Part shown: positions 1-8,543 of the stretch, piece by piece
Position numbering within the stretch: the stretch's first letter is position 1
Layout of the letters: each line of letters begins with the position of its first letter
NCBI GenBank assembly: GCA_025998755.1
Contig: AP024674.1
Span: 2,992,162-3,056,161 of the forward strand
Source: Armatimonadota bacterium
GTDB lineage: Bacteria > Armatimonadota > UBA5829 > DSUL01
Direction of reading: 5' to 3'
Length of the DNA stretch: 64,000 nucleotides
Translations under genes and position numbers: made by a program
Notes under the pieces: generated by a model
Seen by the model: the letters and a program-made list of their open reading frames with translations, nothing else
Told to the model about the DNA's origin: nothing
Database searches by the model: none

Positions 1-614
1 CCGTAGACGAAGGCTCCGTCAAAGTCTATGCCCTGCTGCAGCGCCTGCTGTGCCAGCGCGATGATCAGGTCCGTGTAGGTCATGAAGACATCCTTCACCA
101 CCTCCGGCTCGTCCATCATCATCGTGAAAATGTTCACCTGCCCGAAGACGGGCCAGGCGCATTCGTAGGCTTCGGTGGAAGACCAGTGCGTGAACAATCC
201 GCGATTCCTGGCCTGCTCCCAGCGCTGCTTCATCTCGGGTGAAAGCCGGTCGGCGTCCGGCGTCAACCGCTCCTTGAAGCGCTTCCAGTCGTCGCCGTTG
301 TTCAGCGTGTGCGAGAGCCAGTGGGGCGTATGCCCGGACTCGCTTTTCCAGTCCTTGCGCTCTACACCGTTCGGATCCCGCCGATGAATGTAGGTTTCGG
401 TCTCTTCGATGATCTCCGTTGGCAGCCGCAGGGTCATGTCCGGCCAGGGGAGCCCGGCGAAGTCCCAGCCGAAATAGTCAACAGGGTCCACATCCTCCGG
501 CAGTCCCTGCTCCCGCCAGACCTTCCACGTCTCGGCCCAGGGACTTTCCGTTCTGCCGATGCGGTCCGGACGCTCGCCCTTCAATGTTGTCAGAATCCGC
601 TCTCGCGACGTCAT
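1..614 (-). CDS. uroporphyrinogen decarboxylase-like protein (N-terminal part)
   Basis: The minus-strand frame is open from an ATG at 612-614 to the window edge, so about 204 N-terminal residues are visible and the C-terminus is missing. It begins MTSRERILTTLKGERPDRI, the opening typical of the uroporphyrinogen-decarboxylase (URO-D) superfamily, and contains a Trp-rich stretch followed by a helix with MMMDEPEVVKDVF. A GGAG sits about 7 nt before the ATG. In Armatimonadota and Planctomycetota such proteins usually occur as paralogues linked to methyl transfer or sugar use rather than haem synthesis, so the substrate is unknown. The family assignment rests on recalled similarity and the catalytic half is not visible. 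Confidence 0.75.
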   Translation of the reverse strand, partial: MTSRERILTTLKGERPDRIGRTESPWAETWKVWREQGLPEDVDPVDYFGWDFAGLPWPDMTLRLPTEIIEETETYIHRRDPNGVERKDWKSESGHTPHWLSHTLNNGDDWKRFKERLTPDADRLSPEMKQRWEQARNRGLFTHWSSTEAYECAWPVFGQVNIFTMMMDEPEVVKDVFMTYTDLIIALAQQALQQGIDFDGAFVY

Positions 615-814
615 CTGCGCTCCGTCTAACCTCCGTCGCCCGCCTGCGCGGCACCCCGGCAAGTAAGCCTTACCCCCGCCGCTCCGTGAATCCTTCCGGG
701 ACCGGGAGGCGTCTAAACGTTAATACTGCAAAAGGCCTGACGCGTGTTCGTGGTTTCGCACATATTGGAACGCGCACGCGTAAGCGACCCGACCAGGAAG
801 GAGCATCAACGAAG

Positions 815-1537
815 ATGGAATCCGCAGTTCAAGAAACACGACACATCCCGCTGATCGGCGAGGACGCTCCCGCTTTCACCGCGAAGACGACTCAGGGAGA
901 AATTGACTTCCCCAAGGATTACCGGGGGAAATGGGTCATCCTGTTCAGCCACCCGGCCGACTTCACGCCCGTCTGCACTACCGAGTTCATGACGTTCGCC
1001 ACGATGATGCCTGAGTTCAAGGCACTGAACTGTGAGCTGATCGGTCTGTCCATTGACAGCATCTACAGCCACATCGCCTGGCTGCGTACCATCAAGGAGA
1101 AGATCGAGTTCCGGGGCATGAAGGACGTGGAGGTCACCTTCCCTGTCATCGAGGATCTGAAGATGGAGGTTGCCCGGAAGTACGGGATGCTCCAGCCTTC
1201 CGCGAGCTCCACACAGGCGGTGCGGGCCGTGTATTTCATTGACCCGCACGGCAAGATCCGGGCGCTGATCTATTATCCGCTCTCCAACGGGCGGAATTTC
1301 CAGGAGATCAAGCGTCTCCTCATAGCCATGCAGACCTCGGACCGTCTGGGAGTCGCCACTCCGGCCGACTGGAAACCCGGAGACGATGTCATCGTCCCTC
1401 CGCCGGGTTCGTGCGGGGCTGCGAAGGATCGCGTGGAGCAGGCGGGCTCGGACTACCGCTGCCTGGACTGGTTCCTGTGCCTCAAACCGCTTCCTGTGGA
1501 GCAGCTGGAGCTGCCTGAAGGGATCTCGGTGGCCTGA
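815..1537 (+). CDS. peroxiredoxin (AhpC/TSA family, Prx6-like length)
   Basis: A 240-residue peroxiredoxin that reduces H2O2 or organic peroxides. The peroxidatic site reads HPADFTPVCTTEF, the standard PxxxT/SxxC motif. Further cysteines occur in GSCGAAKDR and in DYRCLDWFLC near the C-terminus, as in the long archaeal and thermophile 1-Cys/2-Cys peroxiredoxins, so a resolving Cys may be C-terminal. I chose the ATG at 815 because AGGAAGGAG lies about 10 nt upstream and the known fold starts there; the frame is open much further upstream but that part is not protein-like. The gene stands alone, with no thioredoxin or reductase beside it and no clear promoter or oxidative-stress operator in the 200 bp upstream. 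Confidence 0.93.
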   Translation: MESAVQETRHIPLIGEDAPAFTAKTTQGEIDFPKDYRGKWVILFSHPADFTPVCTTEFMTFATMMPEFKALNCELIGLSIDSIYSHIAWLRTIKEKIEFRGMKDVEVTFPVIEDLKMEVARKYGMLQPSASSTQAVRAVYFIDPHGKIRALIYYPLSNGRNFQEIKRLLIAMQTSDRLGVATPADWKPGDDVIVPPPGSCGAAKDRVEQAGSDYRCLDWFLCLKPLPVEQLELPEGISVA

Positions 1538-1730
1538 AAGGGTGAGCCTCCTGGCTCGGGAGGGCGGACACGGGGTGTTGTCCACGATGCCGCCATCCCT
1601 ACGTTTTTGAGATGCTCGGCCGGACTCAGACGGCGAGGCTGCGCAGCGGGCGATAAAACCTGCCTGAGGCAGGACAAGTCCAAACGGTTGCGGAAGGTTT
1701 GTGCACGTGTCGAGAGAGGAGATAGTATCA

Positions 1731-3275
1731 TTGGTTCATCCCATAACGCTTGCGCTTGCGGCAGTCTTTCTTTTGCTGGAAGGGTCCGCCGTTCACGCGG
1801 CGGCCGTATCTCCTTACGCCAAGGATGGCGATCCTGTGGCTGGCAGTTATCCATTCCGGCGACTGATGCTGGACGCGATGGCGGTGGAGGAGTCTAGTGG
1901 GCTTGAGCGGGTGTTCCACAAGTTGGAAAAGCACCCGGGCAATCCGGTGCTCCGCCGCGACCGACCCTGGGAGGGATGGGGACCCTATCTCTACGGTACA
2001 GTCCTGTGGGACGCCGGACGGTTGCGGATGTGGTACCAGATCATCGGCGACGGCAGCCGCGTCTGCTATGCGGAGTCCGCGGACGGCATCAACTGGGTCA
2101 AGCCCGAGCTGGGGCTGGTGGACTACAACGGCTCCAAGGCGAACAACATCGTGGTGGAGGGTCTGTGTTCCATCCCCAGCGTGATGCGCGTTCCGCAGCC
2201 GGCTTCGCCGGACAAAAAGTGGGTGATGTACGGGTACGGTCCGAAGGGCCCGCATCACGCCTACTCGCCGGACGGGCTGCGCTGGACCTGGCAGACACCG
2301 CCGGAGGGGGAGCGATTGTTCTCTTCATCGGACGTGGTGAACTTCTTCTGGGATCCCTATCAGGATCGCTATGTCGCGATGTTAAAGATGGGCGCGCGGC
2401 GGCACCGGTCGGTGGGGCTGGCCACATCCAAGGACGGCGTCCACTGGACGCGCCTGATGGATCACCCAGTCTTCACTGCCGACGACCTGGACCCCGACCC
2501 CACGCAGGTGTACGGGATGCCCGTTTTCCCCTATCAAGGAGCGTATATCGGACTGCCGTGGATCTATCACGCCCGCTTTTTCAAGTACGGCAAGTATACC
2601 GTGCCGCGCATGCACGAAGCACAGGAGGACAGCGACCGCACCATCGACGTTCAGCTCACGTGGAGCTGGAACCTGGTCAACTGGACGCGCACGCCTGCCC
2701 GGGAGCCGTTTCTGGAACTGGGGCCGGACGGAAGCTGGGACGATGGAATGGTCTTCACGGCCATTACCCCGGTGGCTGTGGGAGACAAGCTGTATTTCTA
2801 CTACGGCGGATTCGACCAGGCCCACGACGACTACGAAGGGATCAAGGGCGAGATCGGACTGGCCACTCTTAGACTGGACGGGTTTTGCTCGCTTAGGGCC
2901 GGGGAAACGGAGGGATTCTTCATCAGTCGGCGGGAACTGTTCCGCATTCCGCGCGTCTCCATCAACGCCAGGACGCACGGGGATGGATACATTGTCGCGG
3001 AGATCGTGGACCGTCACAACAGGGTGATCCCGGGTTTCTCGCGTGAGGATTGCATCCCGTTCCGGGGCGACTCCGTGAGCCACTTAATGCGCTGGCGGAC
3101 CGAAGCCTTCCCAGAGGAGATGCTGAAGCCGGACAAGAAACTCCGGTTCTTCCTGAAAAATGCCGAGTTATTCTCGTACCTGCCGGAAGGGATAGACGAG
3201 TCCGACTATCCGCACCGGCCGCAGGAAGGAAAGCCGGAATCGTTCCCGACGGAAGTGGCACGAAAGTTGCAGTAA
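1731..3275 (+). CDS. secreted five-bladed beta-propeller, glycosyl-hydrolase (GH32/43/130)-like
   Basis: Encodes about 514 residues: a signal peptide (MVHPITLALAAVFLLLEG, cleavage after an AxA-like site) and then repeats of the type seen in beta-fructosidase-superfamily propellers, for example GTVLWDAGRLRMWYQ, ESADGINW and SKDGVHWTRL. Proteins like this are common in Planctomycetota and Armatimonadota and are presumed to act on or bind plant or bacterial glycans outside the cell; no catalytic assignment is safe here. I prefer the TTG at 1731, which has AGAGGAG 10 nt upstream and gives a clean signal peptide. GTG codons at 1701 and 1707 in the same frame lack a ribosome site. Confidence 0.75.
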   Translation: MVHPITLALAAVFLLLEGSAVHAAAVSPYAKDGDPVAGSYPFRRLMLDAMAVEESSGLERVFHKLEKHPGNPVLRRDRPWEGWGPYLYGTVLWDAGRLRMWYQIIGDGSRVCYAESADGINWVKPELGLVDYNGSKANNIVVEGLCSIPSVMRVPQPASPDKKWVMYGYGPKGPHHAYSPDGLRWTWQTPPEGERLFSSSDVVNFFWDPYQDRYVAMLKMGARRHRSVGLATSKDGVHWTRLMDHPVFTADDLDPDPTQVYGMPVFPYQGAYIGLPWIYHARFFKYGKYTVPRMHEAQEDSDRTIDVQLTWSWNLVNWTRTPAREPFLELGPDGSWDDGMVFTAITPVAVGDKLYFYYGGFDQAHDDYEGIKGEIGLATLRLDGFCSLRAGETEGFFISRRELFRIPRVSINARTHGDGYIVAEIVDRHNRVIPGFSREDCIPFRGDSVSHLMRWRTEAFPEEMLKPDKKLRFFLKNAELFSYLPEGIDESDYPHRPQEGKPESFPTEVARKLQ

Positions 3276-3362
3276 TATTGCAACGGGCGGCCGGTCAAAG
3301 CTGCCGTCCGACGGCAATGGAAAAATTTCCCGAAAAACCCGTACTCCATGATGCCAATGTCA

Positions 3363-3371
3363 TGTTAGAAT
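3363..3371 (+). promoter_or_regulatory. extended -10 promoter for the PEP-CTERM gene
   Basis: TGTTAGAAT is an extended -10 element (TGn followed by TAGAAT) with no convincing -35 box. It would start transcription near 3378, about 45 nt before the gene at 3423, downstream of a locally A-rich stretch. Confidence 0.45.
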
Positions 3372-3422
3372 AGGTCTGACGGAGTGCGACGTCTGCTTCG
3401 TCGATAGCAGCAAGGAGACTGA

Positions 3423-4124
3423 ATGATCATGAAGACCTCCAGATACCTGGGACTGTGGAGGATTTTTTCGAGAGCGGCGATCGTCGCAGTGGTGGGTGTA
3501 GCCATTCTGGCCGCGCAGGCCCACGCCGTAAGCCTGTCTGCTCTGATTGCCTCCAACGGTTCCATCATCGTTGACGACAAGAAGTTCAATAACTTCCAGC
3601 TGGTTAGCTTTGGCTCTGGTGACTACGTCTTTGACCCAGCTGCCATTGATGTCTCTGGTTATATGTTCGGGCCGGACCCGGGAATTCAGTTCACCGGTCT
3701 GATGTTTGCCAACACCGGAGCATGGCTGAACGTCAACATCAAGTTCGACGTGGAAGTGCTGGATCCGCTCAAGAGGATCGCGGACATCGGCCTCACCTTC
3801 AATGGCTCGTTCATCGACGGCGGGCAGACCCAGATAGTTGAGTCCGCTCTCGTCGGGATCCAGAACGTGGGCCAGGGCTTTGTCTACGCCACACCGTTGG
3901 GCACCAAGCTGACCGATCATCTGGTCCTGCAGGATCCCGTGAACGGCTACGAGAAGGTCCGGGTTATCAAGGATATCTCCCTGATTGGCGGTCCTCAGGG
4001 CACGGCCAAGATCAGCTACATTGGCCAGTCTTTCTCGCAGGTGGTCATACCTGAGCCGGCCACGATGACCGTGTTGGCAGCGGGAGTGGGCAGCTTGCTT
4101 CTGCGCCGACGCCGCAGCGCCTGA
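3423..4124 (+). CDS. PEP-CTERM sorting-domain protein
   Basis: A 233-residue exported protein. Residues 1-36 form a signal peptide with a long hydrophobic core ending AQAHA. The C-terminus is a textbook PEP-CTERM signal: PEPATMTVLAAGVGSLLLRR plus further basic residues, meaning a Pro-Glu-Pro motif, a transmembrane helix and an Arg cluster, recognised by an exosortase. The middle (about 180 residues) is a beta-rich domain of unknown role. AAGGAG lies 6 nt before ATG 3423; a second ATG follows two codons later. It is likely an extracellular or matrix protein linked to the exopolysaccharide locus that follows. No exosortase gene is present in this window. Confidence 0.88.
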   Translation: MIMKTSRYLGLWRIFSRAAIVAVVGVAILAAQAHAVSLSALIASNGSIIVDDKKFNNFQLVSFGSGDYVFDPAAIDVSGYMFGPDPGIQFTGLMFANTGAWLNVNIKFDVEVLDPLKRIADIGLTFNGSFIDGGQTQIVESALVGIQNVGQGFVYATPLGTKLTDHLVLQDPVNGYEKVRVIKDISLIGGPQGTAKISYIGQSFSQVVIPEPATMTVLAAGVGSLLLRRRRSA

Positions 4125-4152
4125 AGCGGCTCGTTTTCCCTCAGGGACTTTC

Positions 4153-4185
4153 AAGCTCCGCCTCTATGGGCGGGGCTTACTTTTT
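4153..4185 (+). terminator. Rho-independent terminator
   Basis: A 10-bp stem (AAGCTCCGCC pairing with GGCGGGGCTT, one G-U pair) with a 6-nt loop is followed by AC and five T. It lies 28 bp after the PEP-CTERM gene and overlaps the end of the convergent glycosyltransferase gene. Confidence 0.8.
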
Positions 4186-5244
4186 GCAGGACGCCGCTTC
4201 GCGAAGCAGCGCCGCAAGCCGAGGTGCGGTTTTTTCCAGAGAGAACCGCTCTTCCACACGCGCCCGACCGGCTTCCCCCATCCGCGTGCGGAGGCATTCG
4301 TCTTCCAGCAGCAAAGCCAGCGAGTCCTCCCAGTCGTGCTCCGTCCGGGCCAGAAAACCCGTCTCGCCGTGTTCCACGACAGTGGGATTCGCCCCCACCA
4401 GGGAAGCAACACACGGCAGCCTGCAGCCCATATACTGGATGAGCTTCAAGGCGCACTTTCCGCGCGTCCAGGGGGTGTCGGGAAGAGGCATGATGCCCAC
4501 CGTGAACTGAAGCATCATCGGGACTTCTTCTTCCTCGGACCAGGGCAGATACTCGACATCTAGCCCTCGCACGGACCCGGGAGGCGCCCCGACGAGCCGC
4601 ACGCGGGCTCCGTGTCGGCGGCACATCCGAAGTAGAGGTCCTGCAACCTCGTTGACATATTCCGCCGTGGTCGGCGATCCGATCCACCCGATGATGTGGT
4701 GCCGCTGCCTTGCGGGGCGGCCCGTATAGCGCCGTAGATCTATCACAGTGGGCAGGATCTCCACGTGCGCGGCGCCGGCTTTCCTGGCGCGATCCGCGAG
4801 GTAGCTGTTTCCTGCGATCACCAGGGCAGCATTACGCATGACCGTGTCTATCTTGCCGCCCAGAAGCGCCCTGACTAATCCCGATCGGTGAAGATCGTAG
4901 CGATGGAAGACCGCGTCGTCATAGTCCACAACGTAAGGAACTCGCAGGAAACGCAACCACCGCTCACAGAAGGGAGGTAACCAGGGAAGGGCTTCGCGCT
5001 CGATCCAGACCAGGTCAAATCTCCGGGCGCGGAAAGTGTCCAGGATACGGCGCCAATAGGCGGACGCCGTCCCCGTGCCGATCTTCCTGCGTCCCTCCTG
5101 CAGTCCGCGCACGTAGCTGTCTCCCATCAGCGGGGCGGGTGTGACTGCGATGCCTTCTTCCTCCAGGAAGGGCAGATACTGATACGAACGGTATCGGCTG
5201 CTGGCCGCCTGACGGGTATACCGGCTGAGGAGAAGCACCTTCAT
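4177..5244 (-). CDS. glycosyltransferase, GT4-like (GT-B fold)
   Basis: A 355-residue cytoplasmic GT-B glycosyltransferase. The N-terminal half starts MKVLLLSRYTRQAASSRYRS. The C-terminal donor-binding half has IGWIGSPTTAEYV, then the GT4-type segment KLIQYMGCRLPCVAS followed by VEHGETGFLA. It should transfer one sugar to the lipid-linked exopolysaccharide repeat unit. Its ATG overlaps the stop of the upstream methyltransferase by one base, so the two are translationally coupled. It is the last gene of the minus-strand exopolysaccharide unit. The donor sugar cannot be predicted. Confidence 0.88.
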   Translation of the reverse strand: MKVLLLSRYTRQAASSRYRSYQYLPFLEEEGIAVTPAPLMGDSYVRGLQEGRRKIGTGTASAYWRRILDTFRARRFDLVWIEREALPWLPPFCERWLRFLRVPYVVDYDDAVFHRYDLHRSGLVRALLGGKIDTVMRNAALVIAGNSYLADRARKAGAAHVEILPTVIDLRRYTGRPARQRHHIIGWIGSPTTAEYVNEVAGPLLRMCRRHGARVRLVGAPPGSVRGLDVEYLPWSEEEEVPMMLQFTVGIMPLPDTPWTRGKCALKLIQYMGCRLPCVASLVGANPTVVEHGETGFLARTEHDWEDSLALLLEDECLRTRMGEAGRARVEERFSLEKTAPRLAALLREAASCKK

Positions 5245-6134
5245 CAGCCGCGGTACGTTTCTTTCTTCTCCAGAAACAGCGTTATGCTGGAGACGTGTCT
5301 CAGGATGAGCGTCTCCAGCCAGTTCAGGATTCCGCTTCTGCGCCGCGGGTACAGATAAGGGGCGGAGAGCCGAAGCAACGACCTCAGTTTCGCCGTGTAG
5401 AAGTAGGGCGTGTAGCGGTAGGAAGCCCGCAGACCGGCGGCGCGCGCCAGTCCAAGCGCTTGGGACTGCGACAGGTACGATGTGTAGTGGTAAAGATAGT
5501 CGGCGTGCCGTTCCGAGTATTCGTCAAGCGAAACCCCGCTCGCGCGCCTTGACGACCGGTATTTCCCCAGACCCAGGCGGCTCAGAAACCGGATATACCG
5601 GAAGATCAGGTCGTGATCGCCAATCCAGTGCACGAACGGCAGATTCAGGTGAGTCTCGTAAAGATAATGCCCGAGAGGAAACAGATGAACCGCGAAGCCA
5701 CCATTGCTAAGCACCCGGGCATTCTCGTGGAAAAAGCGAGCGTGGTCCCGCACATGTTCCAGCACCTGGTTTGAGACCACAACGTCGAAAAAGCCGTCCG
5801 AATAGGGCCAGGGTTCGGAAGTCGAAATCGTTGCTATGCGCCTTTCCCATTCGACCTCAGGGACCTCGGCGTGAAGCCAGTCCATGGTCTGCTGCATGTA
5901 ACCCTGGGCCTGAACGCCGTGATCGTGGACGTCGAATCCGTAGATCTCCCAAGCGACACTGGGCTGCAGAACGCCCAGCGCACGGGTCAAATACGCGATC
6001 AGCTTGCCGTTGCCACATCCCGCGTCCAGAATGCGAACTGTCCTCCCGGGAGTTACTTGGCAGAACTCAGTGTTCACCACCGAGACGATGTGCTGGTGGG
6101 TGATGCTGGATGCCCGGGGGATCACCTCTCCCAT
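5244..6134 (-). CDS. class I SAM-dependent methyltransferase
   Basis: A 296-residue methyltransferase with motif I ILDAGCGNGKLIAYL, a motif II region ending in the acidic residue of FDVHDHG, and the post-motif VVSNQVLEHVRDHARFF typical of Methyltransf_11/UbiE-like enzymes acting on small molecules or glycans. I placed the start at ATG 6134: GAGGAG lies about 10 nt upstream and it overlaps the end of the GT2 gene by only 13 nt; the longer frame to 6254 would intrude 130 nt. In this context it probably methylates a sugar of the exopolysaccharide or caps the chain, which is inference from position only. Confidence 0.83.
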   Translation of the reverse strand: MGEVIPRASSITHQHIVSVVNTEFCQVTPGRTVRILDAGCGNGKLIAYLTRALGVLQPSVAWEIYGFDVHDHGVQAQGYMQQTMDWLHAEVPEVEWERRIATISTSEPWPYSDGFFDVVVSNQVLEHVRDHARFFHENARVLSNGGFAVHLFPLGHYLYETHLNLPFVHWIGDHDLIFRYIRFLSRLGLGKYRSSRRASGVSLDEYSERHADYLYHYTSYLSQSQALGLARAAGLRASYRYTPYFYTAKLRSLLRLSAPYLYPRRRSGILNWLETLILRHVSSITLFLEKKETYRG

Positions 6135-7069
6135 TCTCTCTTTGCTCCTCGCAGCACCCAGCTCCAGAGACGAACGTAAGCTTGGAGCGTTTCTTGTATG
6201 CCGGCCGGATTTGCGCGCAGCGTTGCCTGGGCCAGGCGGGGTAATGGTTCCCACGTCAGTGTCGTCAGCGCCACCGCCATCGCGCCGGCCCGGCCAAAGT
6301 GCTTGAATGCATACAGCACGCGGCTGCGCAGCGAATAGAACAGACGATCCACCCGTGCTTGTTCCGAAGTGCCACCTCCCCTGTGAAAGACTCGCGGCTC
6401 GGCCAGGTAGTGGACGGTGTAACCTGCCTGCGCCGTGCGGACCGAGAAATCCAGATCCTCCAGATAGACAAAAAACCGCTCATCGAAGCCGCCGAGCTGC
6501 TCGAACAGATTGCGCCGCACGAGATAGAAAGAGCCCATGACATGGTCCACCGGGCGCGACTCTTCATGATCCCACTCACGCATGAGGTGCGTGCGCAAGC
6601 GGGGAAAGAGCGCGTCGACTCCGAACGCCTTTTTCAGAAAATCCAAAGGTCGGGGGCGTCGAGAGCAGCAGCGCCACGTGCGCCCCTGTGCATCCAGCAA
6701 CCTTGCCCCCGCGACTCCCACTGCGCCATTTTCCTTCCTCTCCATAAAAGCCACCACTGCAGCGATGGCATCCGGCTCCACGACACAGTCCGGATTCAGG
6801 AAAAGCAGATAGTCCGATGCGCAATGCCCAGCACCCTGGTTGCAAGCCGCAGCGAACCCGCGGTTGGCGCTGTTGGTCAGCACACGCAGCGGAAGTTCCA
6901 CCTCCCCGATGCCAGCAAGCGAATCGTCCCCGGAGGCGTTGTCCACCACCACCACACCTTCCAGACGCCACCCGTCCCTCCGGGAGGATGCTATGGAGTC
7001 CAGGCATTCGCGCAACTGCCGTCCCGCGTTCCAGTTCACGATGATGATGGCGACGGAGGGTTCGCTCAC
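6122..7069 (-). CDS. glycosyltransferase family 2 (rhamnosyltransferase-like)
   Basis: A 315-residue GT-A enzyme. Opening strand VAIIIVNWNAGRQLRECLDS, donor motif VVDNASGDDS, FLNPDCVVEPDAI (the DxD-equivalent region) and the acceptor-side GGFDERFFVYLEDLDFSVR, which carries the ED catalytic-base region of GT2 family proteins resembling dTDP-rhamnosyl transferases. A short hydrophobic C-terminal stretch may tether it to the membrane. Its start overlaps the stop of the polymerase gene by 4 nt. It likely adds a sugar to the exopolysaccharide repeat; donor unknown. Confidence 0.9.
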   Translation of the reverse strand: MSEPSVAIIIVNWNAGRQLRECLDSIASSRRDGWRLEGVVVVDNASGDDSLAGIGEVELPLRVLTNSANRGFAAACNQGAGHCASDYLLFLNPDCVVEPDAIAAVVAFMERKENGAVGVAGARLLDAQGRTWRCCSRRPRPLDFLKKAFGVDALFPRLRTHLMREWDHEESRPVDHVMGSFYLVRRNLFEQLGGFDERFFVYLEDLDFSVRTAQAGYTVHYLAEPRVFHRGGGTSEQARVDRLFYSLRSRVLYAFKHFGRAGAMAVALTTLTWEPLPRLAQATLRANPAGIQETLQAYVRLWSWVLRGAKREWER

Positions 7070-8388
7070 GCGGATTCCATCCTCATGTGCGCAGCGCCGG
7101 CCAACCGCTCACCGCGCTCCTCCAGCAAATGACAGTTGATGACAGCCACAGGCAGGAAGATGACCCAGAGATAGTCATACTTGGCGAGGTACGGATTGGT
7201 GGCGTTGGCGATCAGGAAGCAGGTGAGTCCGGTCAGTGTGGGCAACATAACTGTTGCGTATGGGGACGCACTGCGGATGATGCGCAGCCCCTGCCAGTAG
7301 ATCCAGAGCACTCCGGCAGCATACAATGAAAAACCAACAGCGCCGGTCTGGAAGAGCAGGGCGACATAACTTAGCTCATAGGCCCAGGGCTGTTCGATTG
7401 ACCTGATAAGGGCGGGAGCCACGGCACCGTGACCTGCTCCCAAGAACGGATTCTGCTGCCACACCGCCATCATGGCTGCGAACTGCGCCCGACGCACGTA
7501 AGGGGATTCGTCCAGCGACGTGAAATCGAATCCGGCAGCGAACTCCGCCGCCAGAACGCCCAGGTCCACCCCGTAGGCGGTCCGCGCGTAGAGATAGATC
7601 AGCGCCAGTGTCGCCGCCACGCCGCAGACAGAAGCGATCAGCGTATTTCTGGATAGGCGACGAATCTTGCCGGGCTGAGCGAACCGCAGGGTAAGCGCAA
7701 GGATGGGCGAGAGACCACTCACCAGCCAGAGCGCTCTTCGCCCGCTCAACAGAACCACCAGCAGGGCCCCGCTGACAACTACCCAGAGCCAAACTCGCCG
7801 CACCGGCGCTTCCCGCCCTCTGGGCCAGGTGAGCACCGCTGCAACAAGGAACGGAACGGCGAACAACAGAGTGGACAGGGAGTAGAGGTTGAACTCCACG
7901 TGTCCGCTGTAGAATCCGATTCGTTGTCCCAGGTCCAGTGGGAGATACAGAGCGGCTGGCAGCAGGCCCGCCGAGTAGAGGACGAAGCTCAGAGCATAGA
8001 GCGCTATCGCACCCGTGGACAAGACGAGAACCCGAGTGAGGGAGCGGATGAGGTCCGGAGACGCGGCGCCCGCTACCAGCAGGATGTATACTGCCGGCCA
8101 CAGCGCATAGACCGTTGACATCCTCAAAGCGCCCGGAGCCCCCAGTAGGAGCCCGTACAGCACATAGAACAGTCCTACAGTCACCATCACGGCGGCCCAG
8201 ATCCGGACAAACGGGGCCAGTTGCAGACGCCGGTCCCGCAATGCGGCCACCAGCACGCCGCCGAGCACCGCCAGCAAAAGGATGGCCTTTACCGCCTGAT
8301 AGCTGGTCGGGACGTTAAGCATCAGAAAAAATAGCATCAGCGCCGGCCATCGGCGCCAGGTTTTTTGCTTGCCAGGAACGTCGGACAT
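7066..8388 (-). CDS. O-antigen ligase/polymerase-like membrane protein (Wzy type)
   Basis: About 440 residues with roughly a dozen hydrophobic helices. The central region SGRRALWLVSGLSPILALTL and the large periplasmic loop with NPFLGAGHGAVAP, followed by ...YVALLFQTGAVGFSLYAAGV, are typical of the Wzy_C/RfaL/ExoQ family, where an Arg and a Gly-rich NPxxGxGxG loop contact the lipid-linked glycan. It should polymerise repeat units at the outer face of the cytoplasmic membrane. I prefer the ATG at 8388; the TTG at 8463 would add 25 polar residues with no ribosome site. It is coupled by 4-nt overlap to the GT2 gene. Confidence 0.85.
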   Translation of the reverse strand: MSDVPGKQKTWRRWPALMLFFLMLNVPTSYQAVKAILLLAVLGGVLVAALRDRRLQLAPFVRIWAAVMVTVGLFYVLYGLLLGAPGALRMSTVYALWPAVYILLVAGAASPDLIRSLTRVLVLSTGAIALYALSFVLYSAGLLPAALYLPLDLGQRIGFYSGHVEFNLYSLSTLLFAVPFLVAAVLTWPRGREAPVRRVWLWVVVSGALLVVLLSGRRALWLVSGLSPILALTLRFAQPGKIRRLSRNTLIASVCGVAATLALIYLYARTAYGVDLGVLAAEFAAGFDFTSLDESPYVRRAQFAAMMAVWQQNPFLGAGHGAVAPALIRSIEQPWAYELSYVALLFQTGAVGFSLYAAGVLWIYWQGLRIIRSASPYATVMLPTLTGLTCFLIANATNPYLAKYDYLWVIFLPVAVINCHLLEERGERLAGAAHMRMESA

Positions 8389-8473
8389 TGCGGGCCACCG
8401 GCCGTCTTCCGTGCGGGTCCGGCCGCTCAATCGGAGTGTATCCCGCGTGCGCCGATTCCGCAAAGTGGTGCTA

Positions 8474-8504
8474 GGCGCCCCTGTCCGGGGCGCCCAGCGT
8501 TTTT
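8474..8504. terminator. strong GC-rich hairpin between repeat-protein gene and wzy
   Basis: Perfect 8-bp stem (GGCGCCCC / GGGGCGCC) with a 5-nt loop, then five T on the plus strand. All flanking genes are read from the minus strand, on which no T-run follows, so it could instead act as an RNA stabiliser or partial terminator between 8544 and 8388. Confidence 0.45.
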
Positions 8505-8543
8505 CCGTCTCTCGGAACCGACTCGGTCACCTTGCTCGATAAG

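Noticed and set aside
419-814. N-terminal extension of the peroxiredoxin frame
   Set aside because: No protein-like features, overlaps the opposite-strand URO-D-like gene, and a good ribosome site sits at the family start (815).
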